Below the pieces are notes generated by a model. That model did not search any database, was not told the origin of the DNA, and saw only the letters and a program-made list of their open reading frames with translations. A stretch of DNA of 64,000 bases from Desulfobacterales bacterium (GTDB lineage: Bacteria > Desulfobacterota > Desulfobacteria > Desulfobacterales > JAHEIW01), in assembly GCA_030066985.1 (NCBI GenBank), contig JASJAN010000013.1:1-64000 (forward strand), in the 5' to 3' direction. Numbering within the stretch: position 1 is the first letter of the stretch; each line of letters starts with the position of its first letter. The position numbers were made by a program, and so were the translations under genes. Shown here piece after piece: positions 54,252 through 62,469 of the stretch.

Positions 54252-54758
54252 GAATTTTTGCTCCCGGATGCCTGAATAAACCGCCTTGCAAATTCCTGAA
54301 ACACCCCCTTGCAGCCCATCCGGGTTTTTAAATCCCTCTGTGCCCTTTAAATTCTCGATATAGGCTTGCGCATCTGCCAAAGTCTGCCAGGCATCATTTC
54401 TATCGGCATCGGGTCGGATACGAAATAACCATCCGTTGCCGTATGGATCTGCTAAAGCCAGTGAAGGGCTTTGTTTTGCTTCCGGGTTAAAAAAAACAAT
54501 TCCCGCAACGGGGGTAGAGATGTATAAAATCTTACCGGTAATCGCAAATACCACATCCTGACCATCCGTGACGGAGACCTGATCTTCGACCAGCCAGTCC
54601 AGATCATTGACGCCGCCGGCCAGAATCAATGCGGGTTGGGTCAGGCCGAAAACAAGGTCCTGATCTTGCGCCTGGGCCCATAAACCCTGTTTTAAATGAT
54701 ATCTTCGATCCTCCGGGATCTCGACACGCTGACCTAGAAACTTTTCAATGACTGCCAT
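54249..54758 (-). CDS. GcvH-like (lipoyl-domain fold) protein without canonical lipoyl lysine
   Basis: The 169-residue product resembles glycine cleavage H protein: HLKQGLWAQAQDQDLVFGLTQPAL early on, FAITGKILYISTPVAGIVFFNPEA in the place of the E-S-V-K-A lipoylation hairpin, and NGWLFRIRPDAD. Counting back from PVAG, the lysine position holds Gly, with a Lys one residue on, so lipoylation is uncertain. The C-terminal tail (about 135-169) is unusual and holds a Cys (SGICKAVYSG). Role unknown. Ribosome binding site GGGAAAATGGC-like before ATG. Confidence 0.72.
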   Translation of the reverse strand: MAVIEKFLGQRVEIPEDRRYHLKQGLWAQAQDQDLVFGLTQPALILAGGVNDLDWLVEDQVSVTDGQDVVFAITGKILYISTPVAGIVFFNPEAKQSPSLALADPYGNGWLFRIRPDADRNDAWQTLADAQAYIENLKGTEGFKNPDGLQGGVSGICKAVYSGIREQKF

Positions 54759-55001
54759 TTTCCCTCCGCATTAGGATGCCATCAGGGCTTGACCGTGAAT
54801 TTATATCCTCTGCCTGTTTTAATTAGCGCTTTAAATCTATAAATGTCAAGGAGCTGGCATTTGAACGGTGTCCTATTGGCGCTGCCATTGGATTCTGTGA
54901 TTCGATGGTTTGATTCCTAAAATCAGCTTTAAGTTTATTGACCACATTCCAAGATTAATATTATACAATTTAGCATAGTTCATTACGGATACTGACGATC
55001 C

Positions 55002-55163
55002 GGTTTTGCAAGAGGTGTATGTTTTTATAAACTGGGCAATACCCGGCAGGCGACTGAAGATCTGGCGGCAGCAGCTATGCTGGGTTGTGAAGCGGCTGAA
55101 TTTTGGAGTCGATACGATAGAAAAAAATCCAAAAATCTGATGAAGATATCGGATCCTAAATGA
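55002..55163 (+). pseudogene. Orphan 3' fragment of a TPR-type gene
   Basis: A 53-codon open stretch ending TGA encodes RGVCFYKLGNTRQATEDL then AAAAMLGCEAAEFWSRY, the pattern of a final tetratricopeptide repeat. It is bounded upstream by an in-frame TGA (54993) with no start codon. Likely a remnant of a deleted gene. Confidence 0.5.
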
Positions 55164-55172
55164 GTGCTTGGG

Positions 55173-55625
55173 TTATCCTTTGGATATTTCAATGAGATCA
55201 AGTATTTGATCAATCAGATGGATATCGGCTTTATCCAAATTAGCAATTAAATCCACACCAGCTCGATATAATTCTTCGTGATTTGGCGGTAAGCCTGTGC
55301 TGCCCACCACCAGTCGAATATCTCCACCCTCGTCTGCCTGAAGTGTCTCGGCCAGCTTGATGACCAACGGCTGAAAGGTGACATCGCTTACACAGACGCA
55401 CATAATATGGACATCATTGTCAATTGCCAATCGGGCGGCTTGTAAGGGAGCCTGGTTCGCTGGACCGATATCAACATCAAATCCGCATTCGGCCAAATAA
55501 GCGGCCAGCGGTTTTGTCCAACGGCTGAAGGGTTCACCTTCCAGAGGCGCCAGAAGGATTCGCGGTCTTCTGCCCTCCTGCTGAACTAGGGTATGTATTC
55601 TGTTTTCGATTTGACTGGTATTCAT
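55173..55625 (-). CDS. B12-binding-fold protein lacking the cobalt-ligating His
   Basis: The 150-residue product resembles the C-terminal B12-binding domain of methylmalonyl-CoA mutase (GFDVDIGPANQAPLQAARLAIDNDVHIMCVCVSD, then RLVVGSTGLPPNHEELYRAGV), but the D-x-H-x-x-G motif is replaced by LEGEPFSRW, so the axial His is absent. It may bind another ligand or have lost cobalamin binding. The gap to 55847 holds no gene. Confidence 0.7.
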   Translation of the reverse strand: MNTSQIENRIHTLVQQEGRRPRILLAPLEGEPFSRWTKPLAAYLAECGFDVDIGPANQAPLQAARLAIDNDVHIMCVCVSDVTFQPLVIKLAETLQADEGGDIRLVVGSTGLPPNHEELYRAGVDLIANLDKADIHLIDQILDLIEISKG

Positions 55626-55847
55626 GGTGTTTACCTTAATTTTAGCAGGTACATCAATTTATTTAAAAGGGCGTCTGATGTCAAACAAATGCCAGCATCC
55701 ACCGATCCGAGACGTAATTCTTACGATACGGTCGCATTGAAAATGCTGACCGCCTGTGATATCTATTTAGCCATCCATCGCAGTGGATGACCGACCGTTT
55801 TTTGCGTACGTATTTAGTAATAACAATGATCATATATAAGGGCGATC

Positions 55848-56198
55848 ATGCCATCTAAAGGCAAAGCGAAAATTGTGATAGAAGTGATGTACAAAGCCGT
55901 TTACTGTCTGCCCTGTTTTTATATGGACGAAATGGTTCAAGAGGTGTTGCCGGCTTATTCCGACCGGGTCACCTATCATCGGGTCGATATCCTCAAAGGT
56001 GAAGGCAAAAAGCGTTTTTTGGAGCTTTCCTATATGCTTTTTGGCGAAGAAGGCGTTCACAAAAATCTCCGACTGGCACCGGTTCCTTCTCTGTGGATAA
56101 ACGGGGAGCTCTTCTTTGACGCAATACCCCCGCAGTTTGAACTGGAAGAGGCCCTTGATGAAGTACTCAACAAACAAATCAATTCCGAGGAAAATTAG
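55848..56198 (+). CDS. Thioredoxin-fold protein with CLPC active site
   Basis: The 116-residue product has YKAVY-C-L-P-C-FYMDEMVQ near residue 20 and the same VPSLWINGELFFDAIPPQF back half as the Sec and CAAC thioredoxin-fold proteins in this window. The gene with a UVPC site follows after seven bases, so the two form a pair. AAGGGCG precedes the ATG. Confidence 0.82.
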   Translation: MPSKGKAKIVIEVMYKAVYCLPCFYMDEMVQEVLPAYSDRVTYHRVDILKGEGKKRFLELSYMLFGEEGVHKNLRLAPVPSLWINGELFFDAIPPQFELEEALDEVLNKQINSEEN

Positions 56199-56205
56199 CA
56201 ATCAG

Positions 56206-56502
56206 ATGGCTGCTGACAAAATTCACCTGGAGGTCTTCCACGAAGGCGAGCACTGAGTCCCCTGTGTTTACATGACCCGTGTGGTCGAAGCGGTAGCGTT
56301 AGAATATGGCGACAGCTTGAACTGGGAAAAAATTGTCACCAAGGATTTAGCGGGTGCTAAGAGATACCAAGATTTTTCAAAGGCCCTCGGCAGACCGGCG
56401 CCCGTCCCCTGCATTGTCATAGAGGGCAAGCTGGTTTTTGACGCTACGCCCAGCACCGAGGCGTTAAAAGCCTGTATCGATCGATTTTTAAAAACGGCTT
56501 GA
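56206..56502 (+). CDS. Selenocysteine-containing thioredoxin-fold protein (UVPC motif)
   Basis: The frame from ATG 56206 passes TGA at 56254-56256 and continues to TGA at 56500-56502: 98 residues with Sec17. The active site is EGEH-U-V-P-C-VYMTRVV, aligned with UAAC (30565), CAAC (50594) and CLPC (55848), each followed by xYM. The back half (VPCIVIEGKLVFDATPSTEAL) fits the fold. The UGA sits at codon 17 in both Sec members. A short hairpin with G-U in its loop follows. No strong ribosome binding site is visible; translation may couple to the upstream CLPC gene. If UGA is a stop, only a 76-residue fragment from ATG 56272 remains. Confidence 0.82.
56273..56287 (+). promoter_or_regulatory. Candidate SECIS hairpin
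   Basis: TGACC / GGTCG (one T-G wobble) closes loop CGTGT, 22 nt past the UGA. It is weaker than the GGU-loop elements. Confidence 0.4.
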
Positions 56503-56514
56503 ACCACTGCAGAT

Positions 56515-57813
56515 TTATTTTTTTGTGGCATCGGCCGCGTATTCCTTCAAAAGCTCGGATATGGCCTTACTAACTTTTAAGTGATCTTCTGAACCCAGCG
56601 GAAAGGACGGGCCGCGATCCATTATTTTTTCTTCCTGAACAATTTGAATCTTGACCACCGGGATAAAGCTGGCATCCCATTGTTCCAGGCCGATGGATAC
56701 TTGATAGCCGGTACCGGGTGGATGCGGCAGGCTGGCCGGGACCGTTTTTGAAATCTGCGGGAAAAACGATTCCACCGGCTCTGCCTCAAGTGGCACGCAG
56801 GATACGCCCTTACCCTGCTTGATTTGTTCAAAGCAGTTATTGCATGAAATGCATTCTGCCTCCAGTAAATCGCCGGCCTTCCAACGATTAATCAGGTCGG
56901 GATCCCGGATAAATGGGCGTGACATGGAAATATAATCGGCCACGCCGTCTTCTAAAAGACGCGTGGCAACCGCTAAAGATCTTATGCCACCGACCAGGAT
57001 CAACGGGACCGTGATTTTTCCCTTAAAGGCCCGGGCCTCATTCTCAAAATAAGCTTCGACCGCATCCGTATCTATTTTACTCTGCATGATATTCGGATTG
57101 TTTAAGAGCCCGCCGCTTAATTCAATCGCATCAATTCCTTCTTCCTCGAGCATCATCCCCACCTGCAGAGAATCTTCCAAAGTAAGGCCGTTCTCGACGA
57201 AATCCTGGCAATTGAGTTTCACCAAAACCGGATAGTCTTCACCGGTGTGATGACGGACGGACTGCAGGACTTCCAAAAGCGCTCTGGCGCGATTGCGGAT
57301 ATTGCCGCCGTATGCATCGCTGCGGTCGTTATAGCGGGGGCAGAGCAGCTGGCTCAGAAAAAATCCGTGGGCTGCAAAAATCTGCACACCGTCGAAACCC
57401 GCTGTTTTGGCTCTCATCGCAGCGATGCCGTAGGCGGCAGCCAGCTCTTTATAATCGACAACGGTCATTTTCCTGATCCGCGATTTCGACAGGTAGGCGC
57501 CGCCATACCCCAGCTGTAAGACAATCTTAGCGCCGTTTTCATGGACTGCTTGCGTCACGGCCTTAAGCCCAGGGATCATCTCATCATTGTGAATACCCAA
57601 CTGCCAGGGAGAGTGCTGCCCATCCGGGCGAACATAGGCATGGCCGGTTATAATCAGCCCGACACCGCCGGCCGCCAGTCTTGCCATTAAATCAACTAAT
57701 TTGGAAGTGCTGGCACCATCATCCGATGCCAGACCTGCCCAGGTTGCCGAGCGTACAAATCGGTTGTCTAACACCATGCCATTTATTTCGCTTTGTTCAA
57801 AAAACCTCGTCAT
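56515..57813 (-). CDS. Old-yellow-enzyme-type NADH:flavin oxidoreductase
   Basis: The 432-residue product has an FMN-binding TIM barrel (VRSATWAGLASDDGASTSKLV, AAHGFFLSQLLCPRYNDRSDAYGG, DFVENGLTLED, VGGIRSLAVATRLL, SMSRPFIRDPDLINRWK) and a Cys-rich stretch CISCNNCFEQ expected to hold an Fe-S cluster, as in enoate reductases. It lacks the long C-terminal FAD/NADPH domain, so it is a shortened member. It shares the A of TAATG with cobO upstream. Confidence 0.87.
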   Translation of the reverse strand: MTRFFEQSEINGMVLDNRFVRSATWAGLASDDGASTSKLVDLMARLAAGGVGLIITGHAYVRPDGQHSPWQLGIHNDEMIPGLKAVTQAVHENGAKIVLQLGYGGAYLSKSRIRKMTVVDYKELAAAYGIAAMRAKTAGFDGVQIFAAHGFFLSQLLCPRYNDRSDAYGGNIRNRARALLEVLQSVRHHTGEDYPVLVKLNCQDFVENGLTLEDSLQVGMMLEEEGIDAIELSGGLLNNPNIMQSKIDTDAVEAYFENEARAFKGKITVPLILVGGIRSLAVATRLLEDGVADYISMSRPFIRDPDLINRWKAGDLLEAECISCNNCFEQIKQGKGVSCVPLEAEPVESFFPQISKTVPASLPHPPGTGYQVSIGLEQWDASFIPVVKIQIVQEEKIMDRGPSFPLGSEDHLKVSKAISELLKEYAADATKK

Positions 57814-58343
57814 TACTTTTCTATCCCCACTCTGGCAGGGACACCTTTTTCGAAATAGTGCTTTACGGGCAACATCTCGGTAACCAGATCGGCGATTTCA
57901 ATCACTCGCGAAGAAGCATGTCTTCCGGTGATCACCATCTCTACATCATAAGGTTTATTTACCATAAGTCCGAGGAGGTCCTGTTCCCGGAGGAGTCCAT
58001 ATTTGACGGCCACATTGGCCTCCTCCAGGATGATGACTTTGTATTCTTCTGAAGCCAGGATGGATTTAACCTGCTTGAGACCTTTCTGAGCCGCTGCAAT
58101 ATCCTCGGGCAAAGGCTTCCCGTCCGTGAAACGGCCCAGTCCGAATTGCTCGACGGTAATCAAATCGGAATAGCGTCTGAGTGCTTTAATTTCGCTGTAG
58201 TCCCCCCTTTTGATAAACTGCGCAATATAAACCTTTAATCCGGCACCTGCCGCCCGAATGGAGAGGCCGATGGCGGCCGTCGTTTTACCTTTGCCATTCC
58301 CCGTGTAAACCTGAATGTATCCTCTCGTTTCGTTTTTATCCAT
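57813..58343 (-). CDS. cobO: Corrinoid adenosyltransferase (CobO/CobA type), copy 2
   Basis: The 176-residue product has the P-loop YTGNGKGKTTAAIGLSIRAA, the IILEEANVAVKYG Walker B region, and VEMVITGRHASSRVIEIADLV, ending KHYFEKGVPARVGIEK. It adenosylates corrinoid. It differs from copy 1 (28069) and lies in the cobalamin assembly cluster. The OYE gene follows by TAATG overlap. Confidence 0.93.
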   Translation of the reverse strand: MDKNETRGYIQVYTGNGKGKTTAAIGLSIRAAGAGLKVYIAQFIKRGDYSEIKALRRYSDLITVEQFGLGRFTDGKPLPEDIAAAQKGLKQVKSILASEEYKVIILEEANVAVKYGLLREQDLLGLMVNKPYDVEMVITGRHASSRVIEIADLVTEMLPVKHYFEKGVPARVGIEK

Positions 58344-58489
58344 GTGAGTTTCCTCTGCTCCAAGGATTAAAGATACATAACCATTTCATCAGAAACATGC
58401 AACTGATTTGCCCCGCAAGCGGAATTCGCATCTGATTTTTTAAATTAGAGTACAACACGGTCTCCGATAAATGCTCAAAATCATTAAGC

Positions 58490-58560
58490 GAGCTAAAGTT
58501 TAAAGTGATCTAAAGTGACTAAAGTTGTGGCATTTTAGTTCACTTTAGGCACTTTTAGCC
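58490..58560. repeat. Tandem/inverted CTAAAGTG word repeat
   Basis: Several AAAGTGA and TCACTTTAG words form an inverted array (GCTAAAGT ... ACTTTTAGC). It lies between cobO and the truncated cbiR remnant; role unknown. Confidence 0.55.
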
Positions 58561-58592
58561 TTTGAACCTTATCGGCGGCTTTGGCGCCAATT

Positions 58593-58745
58593 CTAATCAA
58601 ATTTTCCTTTTGCTGATGGTGCCTGCATTTTTACACCGGGCACAAAATCAACCGGATAGATAAACGAAGTCATTCCGATATTAAACGGATATAGGCCTTT
58701 GTAGCATTTGCTCAACGAAAGATACACGTCGATAAAGAGTGTCAT
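58593..58745 (-). pseudogene. Truncated cbiR-like remnant
   Basis: An open frame of 50 codons encodes YKGLYPFNIGMTSFIYPVDF followed by VPGVKMQAP, closely matching the N-terminus of the intact CbiR-like protein at 26107-26922 (YKGLYPFRLGTTSYIYPADY). It stops at TAG after an unrelated tail, so only the first part of the gene remains. It sits between cobO and cbiB. Confidence 0.8.
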
Positions 58746-58795
58746 GTTTGGTGTGTCGTATTGGTTATATGATTCTGTATGAGCATGTCTGATTG

Positions 58796-59752
58796 CTAAA
58801 CACTAAACACGGCTTTTATTCCCCAGACGATGCCCAGCCACAGTATCGACGACAGCATCATGATGTCACAAGATCGCTTAATGTGTTCAATTTTAGTCTG
58901 GCCGAAACGAACACCGATGTAGGGTTTGTCGACAAGTTTGCCGTTGTATGTGTTGGGTCCGTTTAGTTTAACTGCCAGAGCGCCCGCAAATGCCGCCTCC
59001 GGTAATCCGGCATTGGGGCTGGAGTGATTGCGGCCTTCCCGCACAGCGGTTTTAAATGCGCGTGTGCCTTTACCGGCAAGAAGCTCAGATGCCAGCGCAA
59101 TGATTGGAATCGAGAGTCGCGCCGGCACATAGTTTAAAATATCATCCAGCCTTGCCGCCGTTTTTCCAAAATGCGCGTATGTTTCATTTTTATAACCAAT
59201 CATAGAGTCTAGTGTGTTGACCATTTTATAGGCCATTGCCATAGGAGCGCCGCCAATGGCCGCAAAGAAGATAGGTGCAATCACGCCGTCAACCAGATTT
59301 TCAGCGACTGTTTCTACAGCAGCCCGGGCAACGCCGTCTGCTCGATAATTATTTACGTCCCGGCCGACAATCAAAGCCACTTTCGATTTGGCGTCCGCCA
59401 ACCTTTCCTGCTGGAGACAGCGGCTGACTTCCATGGCAGCATCCTGGAGAGATCGCGCCGAGAGGCAGTAATAAATAAGAATAATTTCAATACTGATTTT
59501 TACCATGGGTTGAAAGGTCTGCGCCACAAAAAGCAGCAATGCTGTCAGGCCCCAGATGCCGAATACCAGTGTTGCCGTAAAAACTGCACCGGAAAGGGTA
59601 ACGGTCAGAGGCAGTCTGCGGAAAGGCGCTTCAAGGCTTTCGATGGACTTTCCCATCCATCGTACCGGGTGCGGTAAAAATCTTGGGTCACCCAAATAGA
59701 GGTCCAGCGCAAAAGCAGCCGGCAAAACCACCCATGCAGGGAAAAAATCCAT
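58796..59752 (-). CDS. cbiB: Adenosylcobinamide-phosphate synthase CbiB
   Basis: The 318-residue membrane protein joins the aminopropanol (or phosphate) linker to adenosylcobyric acid. Family motifs are LDLYLGDPRFLPHPVRWMG, YYCLSARSLQDAAMEV, ALIVGRDV, AAVETVAENLVDGVIAPIFF, the pair YKMVNTLDSMIGYKN, and the NAGLPEAAFAGALAVKL stretch. Several membrane helices. It shares the TAATG junction with the cobD-type gene upstream. Confidence 0.94.
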   Translation of the reverse strand: MDFFPAWVVLPAAFALDLYLGDPRFLPHPVRWMGKSIESLEAPFRRLPLTVTLSGAVFTATLVFGIWGLTALLLFVAQTFQPMVKISIEIILIYYCLSARSLQDAAMEVSRCLQQERLADAKSKVALIVGRDVNNYRADGVARAAVETVAENLVDGVIAPIFFAAIGGAPMAMAYKMVNTLDSMIGYKNETYAHFGKTAARLDDILNYVPARLSIPIIALASELLAGKGTRAFKTAVREGRNHSSPNAGLPEAAFAGALAVKLNGPNTYNGKLVDKPYIGVRFGQTKIEHIKRSCDIMMLSSILWLGIVWGIKAVFSV

Positions 59753-60879
59753 TATCCGCCAATACCTACTCTTTTTTCTGTTGCCCGGCTTTGGCCTGTT
59801 ATTTCTTGAAGCATTTCGACTAGCGTTTGAGCGAGCATGGCATTGTGTTGCGGCAATTTCAAGGATACACGGATATGACGTTCAGACAATCCTTTGAAAT
59901 TGCTGCAATTTCGAATCATAATGCTGTGTTCGGCCAAACGCCAGCAAACCTCGTCTGCATTTAAATTATGGTGTAAGCGTGCAACAAAATAATTTGTTTT
60001 ACTTGGATATACCGTAATGCCGGCGATATCTTCGAATGCCGCCAAAAATCGGTTTCGTTCCACCTTGATCATTTGGTTTGTTTTTTTCAGAAACACGTCC
60101 ATCTCATCTTTTTGGGCCATGAGATAACCAGTTGCCAATTGGGCAAGGCTGTTGACACTCCATGGCTGCAGATACCGCTTCAATTGTCTAATCCGTTGCC
60201 CAGATGATACCACAAACCCAATCCTCAAACCGGGGATGGCAAATATTTTGGAAATGGAAATCAAAACAATCAGATTGGCCAGATTCTGCCGACGAATGCT
60301 TTTTTCGTCAGCGCCCTCTATAAATGACAAATAGGATTCATCGACGATAAAAATCGTGTCCGGATGGGCCCGGCAAAGTGCCTTGAGGTCATCTGCCGGT
60401 ATGAGTGAACCGGTTGGGTTGTTGGGGTTGCAAATAAATACACAATCGACATCATCCAAAACCTTTTCTATGGCATTCAGGTTTGGCTGAAAATTTTGTG
60501 ATTCCTCTGCAATCATAAAAAACGTCTCGACATGATTTAGCCGACAGGCATCGGCATAATCGGAATACGTCGGACCGACGATTAGCGCTTTTTTTATCCC
60601 CAGCGCTTGCGGGAGTGTATAGATGAACTGAGTAGTGCCGTTACCGGCTAACACCCGATCCGAATCAATATGGTTCTGATCGCTAAAAACCATTGATATT
60701 TCCCTGCTGTCTACTTCAGGGAATCTGCCGATGGCATCGATATGGTTTGTTAAGTATCTGATTAAACCCGGGGGAGGGCCAAGCGGGTTGATATTGCTGC
60801 TCATGTCAATGATTTGTTGTGGAGAGCAGCCCAGTTGTTTTGCCAGTTCAATTCGATTACCGCCATGACCCTTTAGCAT
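59752..60879 (-). CDS. cobD: Threonine-phosphate decarboxylase CobD
   Basis: The 375-residue PLP-dependent enzyme (histidinol-phosphate aminotransferase-like) supplies the aminopropanol phosphate of the cobamide loop. Motifs are GGNRIELAKQLG, SSNINPLGPP, FICNPNNPTGSLIPADDL, FIVDESYLSF, and the Schiff-base Lys in LISISKIFAIPGLRIGF. It overlaps cobS by seven bases (ATGCTAA) and cbiB by TAATG. Confidence 0.92.
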   Translation of the reverse strand: MLKGHGGNRIELAKQLGCSPQQIIDMSSNINPLGPPPGLIRYLTNHIDAIGRFPEVDSREISMVFSDQNHIDSDRVLAGNGTTQFIYTLPQALGIKKALIVGPTYSDYADACRLNHVETFFMIAEESQNFQPNLNAIEKVLDDVDCVFICNPNNPTGSLIPADDLKALCRAHPDTIFIVDESYLSFIEGADEKSIRRQNLANLIVLISISKIFAIPGLRIGFVVSSGQRIRQLKRYLQPWSVNSLAQLATGYLMAQKDEMDVFLKKTNQMIKVERNRFLAAFEDIAGITVYPSKTNYFVARLHHNLNADEVCWRLAEHSIMIRNCSNFKGLSERHIRVSLKLPQHNAMLAQTLVEMLQEITGQSRATEKRVGIGG

Positions 60880-61601
60880 AATAAACCTCCAATAGACATC
60901 ATTAAAAATAACCCCGCTTCGGTGACCTCGGTCATCGCGCCTAACATGTCACCGGTAATACACCCCATCCGTTTGCGGTAAAATAATAAAATGGCTCCGA
61001 CAATCACTGCAAACATGAGATTCAGCCAGATCGCCTTCCAACCCAATAAAAATGAGAGTCCGACCGGGATGAGCAATCCCCAATGGGTTGTCCATTTTAA
61101 GCTCTCTTTGAAAAATGGTAGGCCCGTACCGTCCGTGCGGCCATAATCCAGAAACTGCATGCCAAAAAGGATGCCGGCTCTGGCGTATGCTGGGACAATG
61201 ATCAGCAGCAGACTTCTGTTTGCATCCAAGTTCAGAATGCCGCCCCACTTAAGCGCCAATCCAAACAAAATGGCAATCAGGCCCATAACGCCGATGCGGC
61301 TGTCTTTCATGATCTCAAGCGCCTGATCTTTTGAACGGGGGCTAAAAAGACCGTCAGCCGTATCGCCTAAACCGTCCAGGTGAAACGCACCGGTTAACAC
61401 TGCCAGTAAGATGACATCCAACAGGGCGACCACCGGCGGTGTCCAGATTTTGGCGATCAGCGTATCGAAAAGCGCCAATAGCAGGCCCAGCAAGATGCCC
61501 ACGAGGGGGAAATAGGGCACCATCTTGGGCGGTTCAAAGCTGCGGGCCTTCCCCAGCGGCAGTATGGTCATAAATTGCAGGGCGGCTATCAGGTTGCGCA
61601 T
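60873..61601 (-). CDS. cobS: Adenosylcobinamide-GDP ribazoletransferase CobS
   Basis: The 242-residue membrane enzyme joins the lower ligand nucleotide to adenosylcobinamide-GDP. The Asp-rich motif GAFHLDGLGDTADGLFSP and the C-terminal CITGDMLGAMTEVTEAGLF are diagnostic. A ribosome binding site for cobD (GGAGG) lies within its 3' end. Confidence 0.93.
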   Translation of the reverse strand: MRNLIAALQFMTILPLGKARSFEPPKMVPYFPLVGILLGLLLALFDTLIAKIWTPPVVALLDVILLAVLTGAFHLDGLGDTADGLFSPRSKDQALEIMKDSRIGVMGLIAILFGLALKWGGILNLDANRSLLLIIVPAYARAGILFGMQFLDYGRTDGTGLPFFKESLKWTTHWGLLIPVGLSFLLGWKAIWLNLMFAVIVGAILLFYRKRMGCITGDMLGAMTEVTEAGLFLMMSIGGLLC

Positions 61602-61672
61602 CAGCCTGTTTTCTACCTTTTTGGTGTTGGTTGTCGTTTATCAGATATCAGTTTCTTCAGTTCCGCCGTTGG

Positions 61673-61740
61673 CTGTTCAGGTGTCAGGTTTCAGGTGTCA
61701 GCTCTTTTAACCAACCCTGACACCTGACACCTGAAACCTA
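61673..61740. repeat. Inverted pair of GTGTCAGG words
   Basis: GTTCAGGTGTCAGGTTTCAG and its inverted partner GACACCTGACACCTGAAACC enclose 12 bases. They sit between cobS and cobU. Confidence 0.75.
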
Positions 61741-61790
61741 TCATCTTAGAAAATAATGAATACTAGCTTAAAGCATCCCATCCCAGAAAG

Positions 61791-62321
61791 TTACCCCGGC
61801 GGTTTAATAATCACCGGAATCCCCGCCGCCATCCAAACCACTTTGTCAGCGGTTTGAGCCGCCGCCTGATTTAAAGATCCTACCAGATCTCTGTATTGTC
61901 GGGCCAGTTTGTTTTCCGGCACGATGCCGGTTCCAACCTCATTGGAAACCAGCACAATCGGATGCGGAGCATTTTCGAGTGAGTCTATGAATCGGTGAAT
62001 AGATTCTTTGATTTGTTTTTCATCCCCGATTTTCAGCAACAGGTTGCTCATCCACAGGGTCAGACAGTCGACGAGCAGCACATCTGCTTGCGGGCTGTTT
62101 GCCTCAATGGCCTCCGAAAGATGGAGCGGCTCCTCAACCGTTGTCCAATCTTGGCTGCGTTCTTTTTGGTGTTTGGCCACCCGTGTTGCCATTTCTTCAT
62201 CCTGAGGTACACAGGTGGCAATAAAAACTTTTCTATCTCCAGGTATCTTTTCGGCTGCCTGCAAAGCATAAGCGCTTTTGCCGCTTCTGCAGCCGCCGAT
62301 CACAAAGACAATGTCTTTCAC
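61791..62321 (-). CDS. cobU: Adenosylcobinamide kinase/guanylyltransferase CobU
   Basis: The 176-residue bifunctional enzyme phosphorylates and then GMP-activates adenosylcobinamide. The P-loop IGGCRSGKSAYALQAAEKI, HQKERSQDWTTVEEP with the nucleophile His, LLVDCLTLWMSNLL and VSNEVGTGIVPENKLAR are diagnostic. Confidence 0.94.
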   Translation of the reverse strand: MKDIVFVIGGCRSGKSAYALQAAEKIPGDRKVFIATCVPQDEEMATRVAKHQKERSQDWTTVEEPLHLSEAIEANSPQADVLLVDCLTLWMSNLLLKIGDEKQIKESIHRFIDSLENAPHPIVLVSNEVGTGIVPENKLARQYRDLVGSLNQAAAQTADKVVWMAAGIPVIIKPPG

Positions 62322-62364
62322 TTTACCAATTCCGATCTTTTAATAGTGATTACGGGTAACAATA

Positions 62365-62459
62365 TTTCGGCTGCTGGCTACTCGCCTCTTGCTCCTGGCC
62401 AGCCTGCGACGAGCTCAGCCGAGTCGAAGCCAGTGACCAGAAGCCAGTAGCCAGAGTTT
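62365..62459. repeat. Inverted pair of CTGGCTACT-like words
   Basis: CTGGCTACTCGCCTC...TCCTGGCCAG on the left and CAGTGACCAGAAGCCAGTAGCCAG (in two parts) on the right. A variant of the intergenic word-repeat class, between cobU and cobQ. Confidence 0.55.
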
Positions 62460-62469
62460 GACACCTTTT

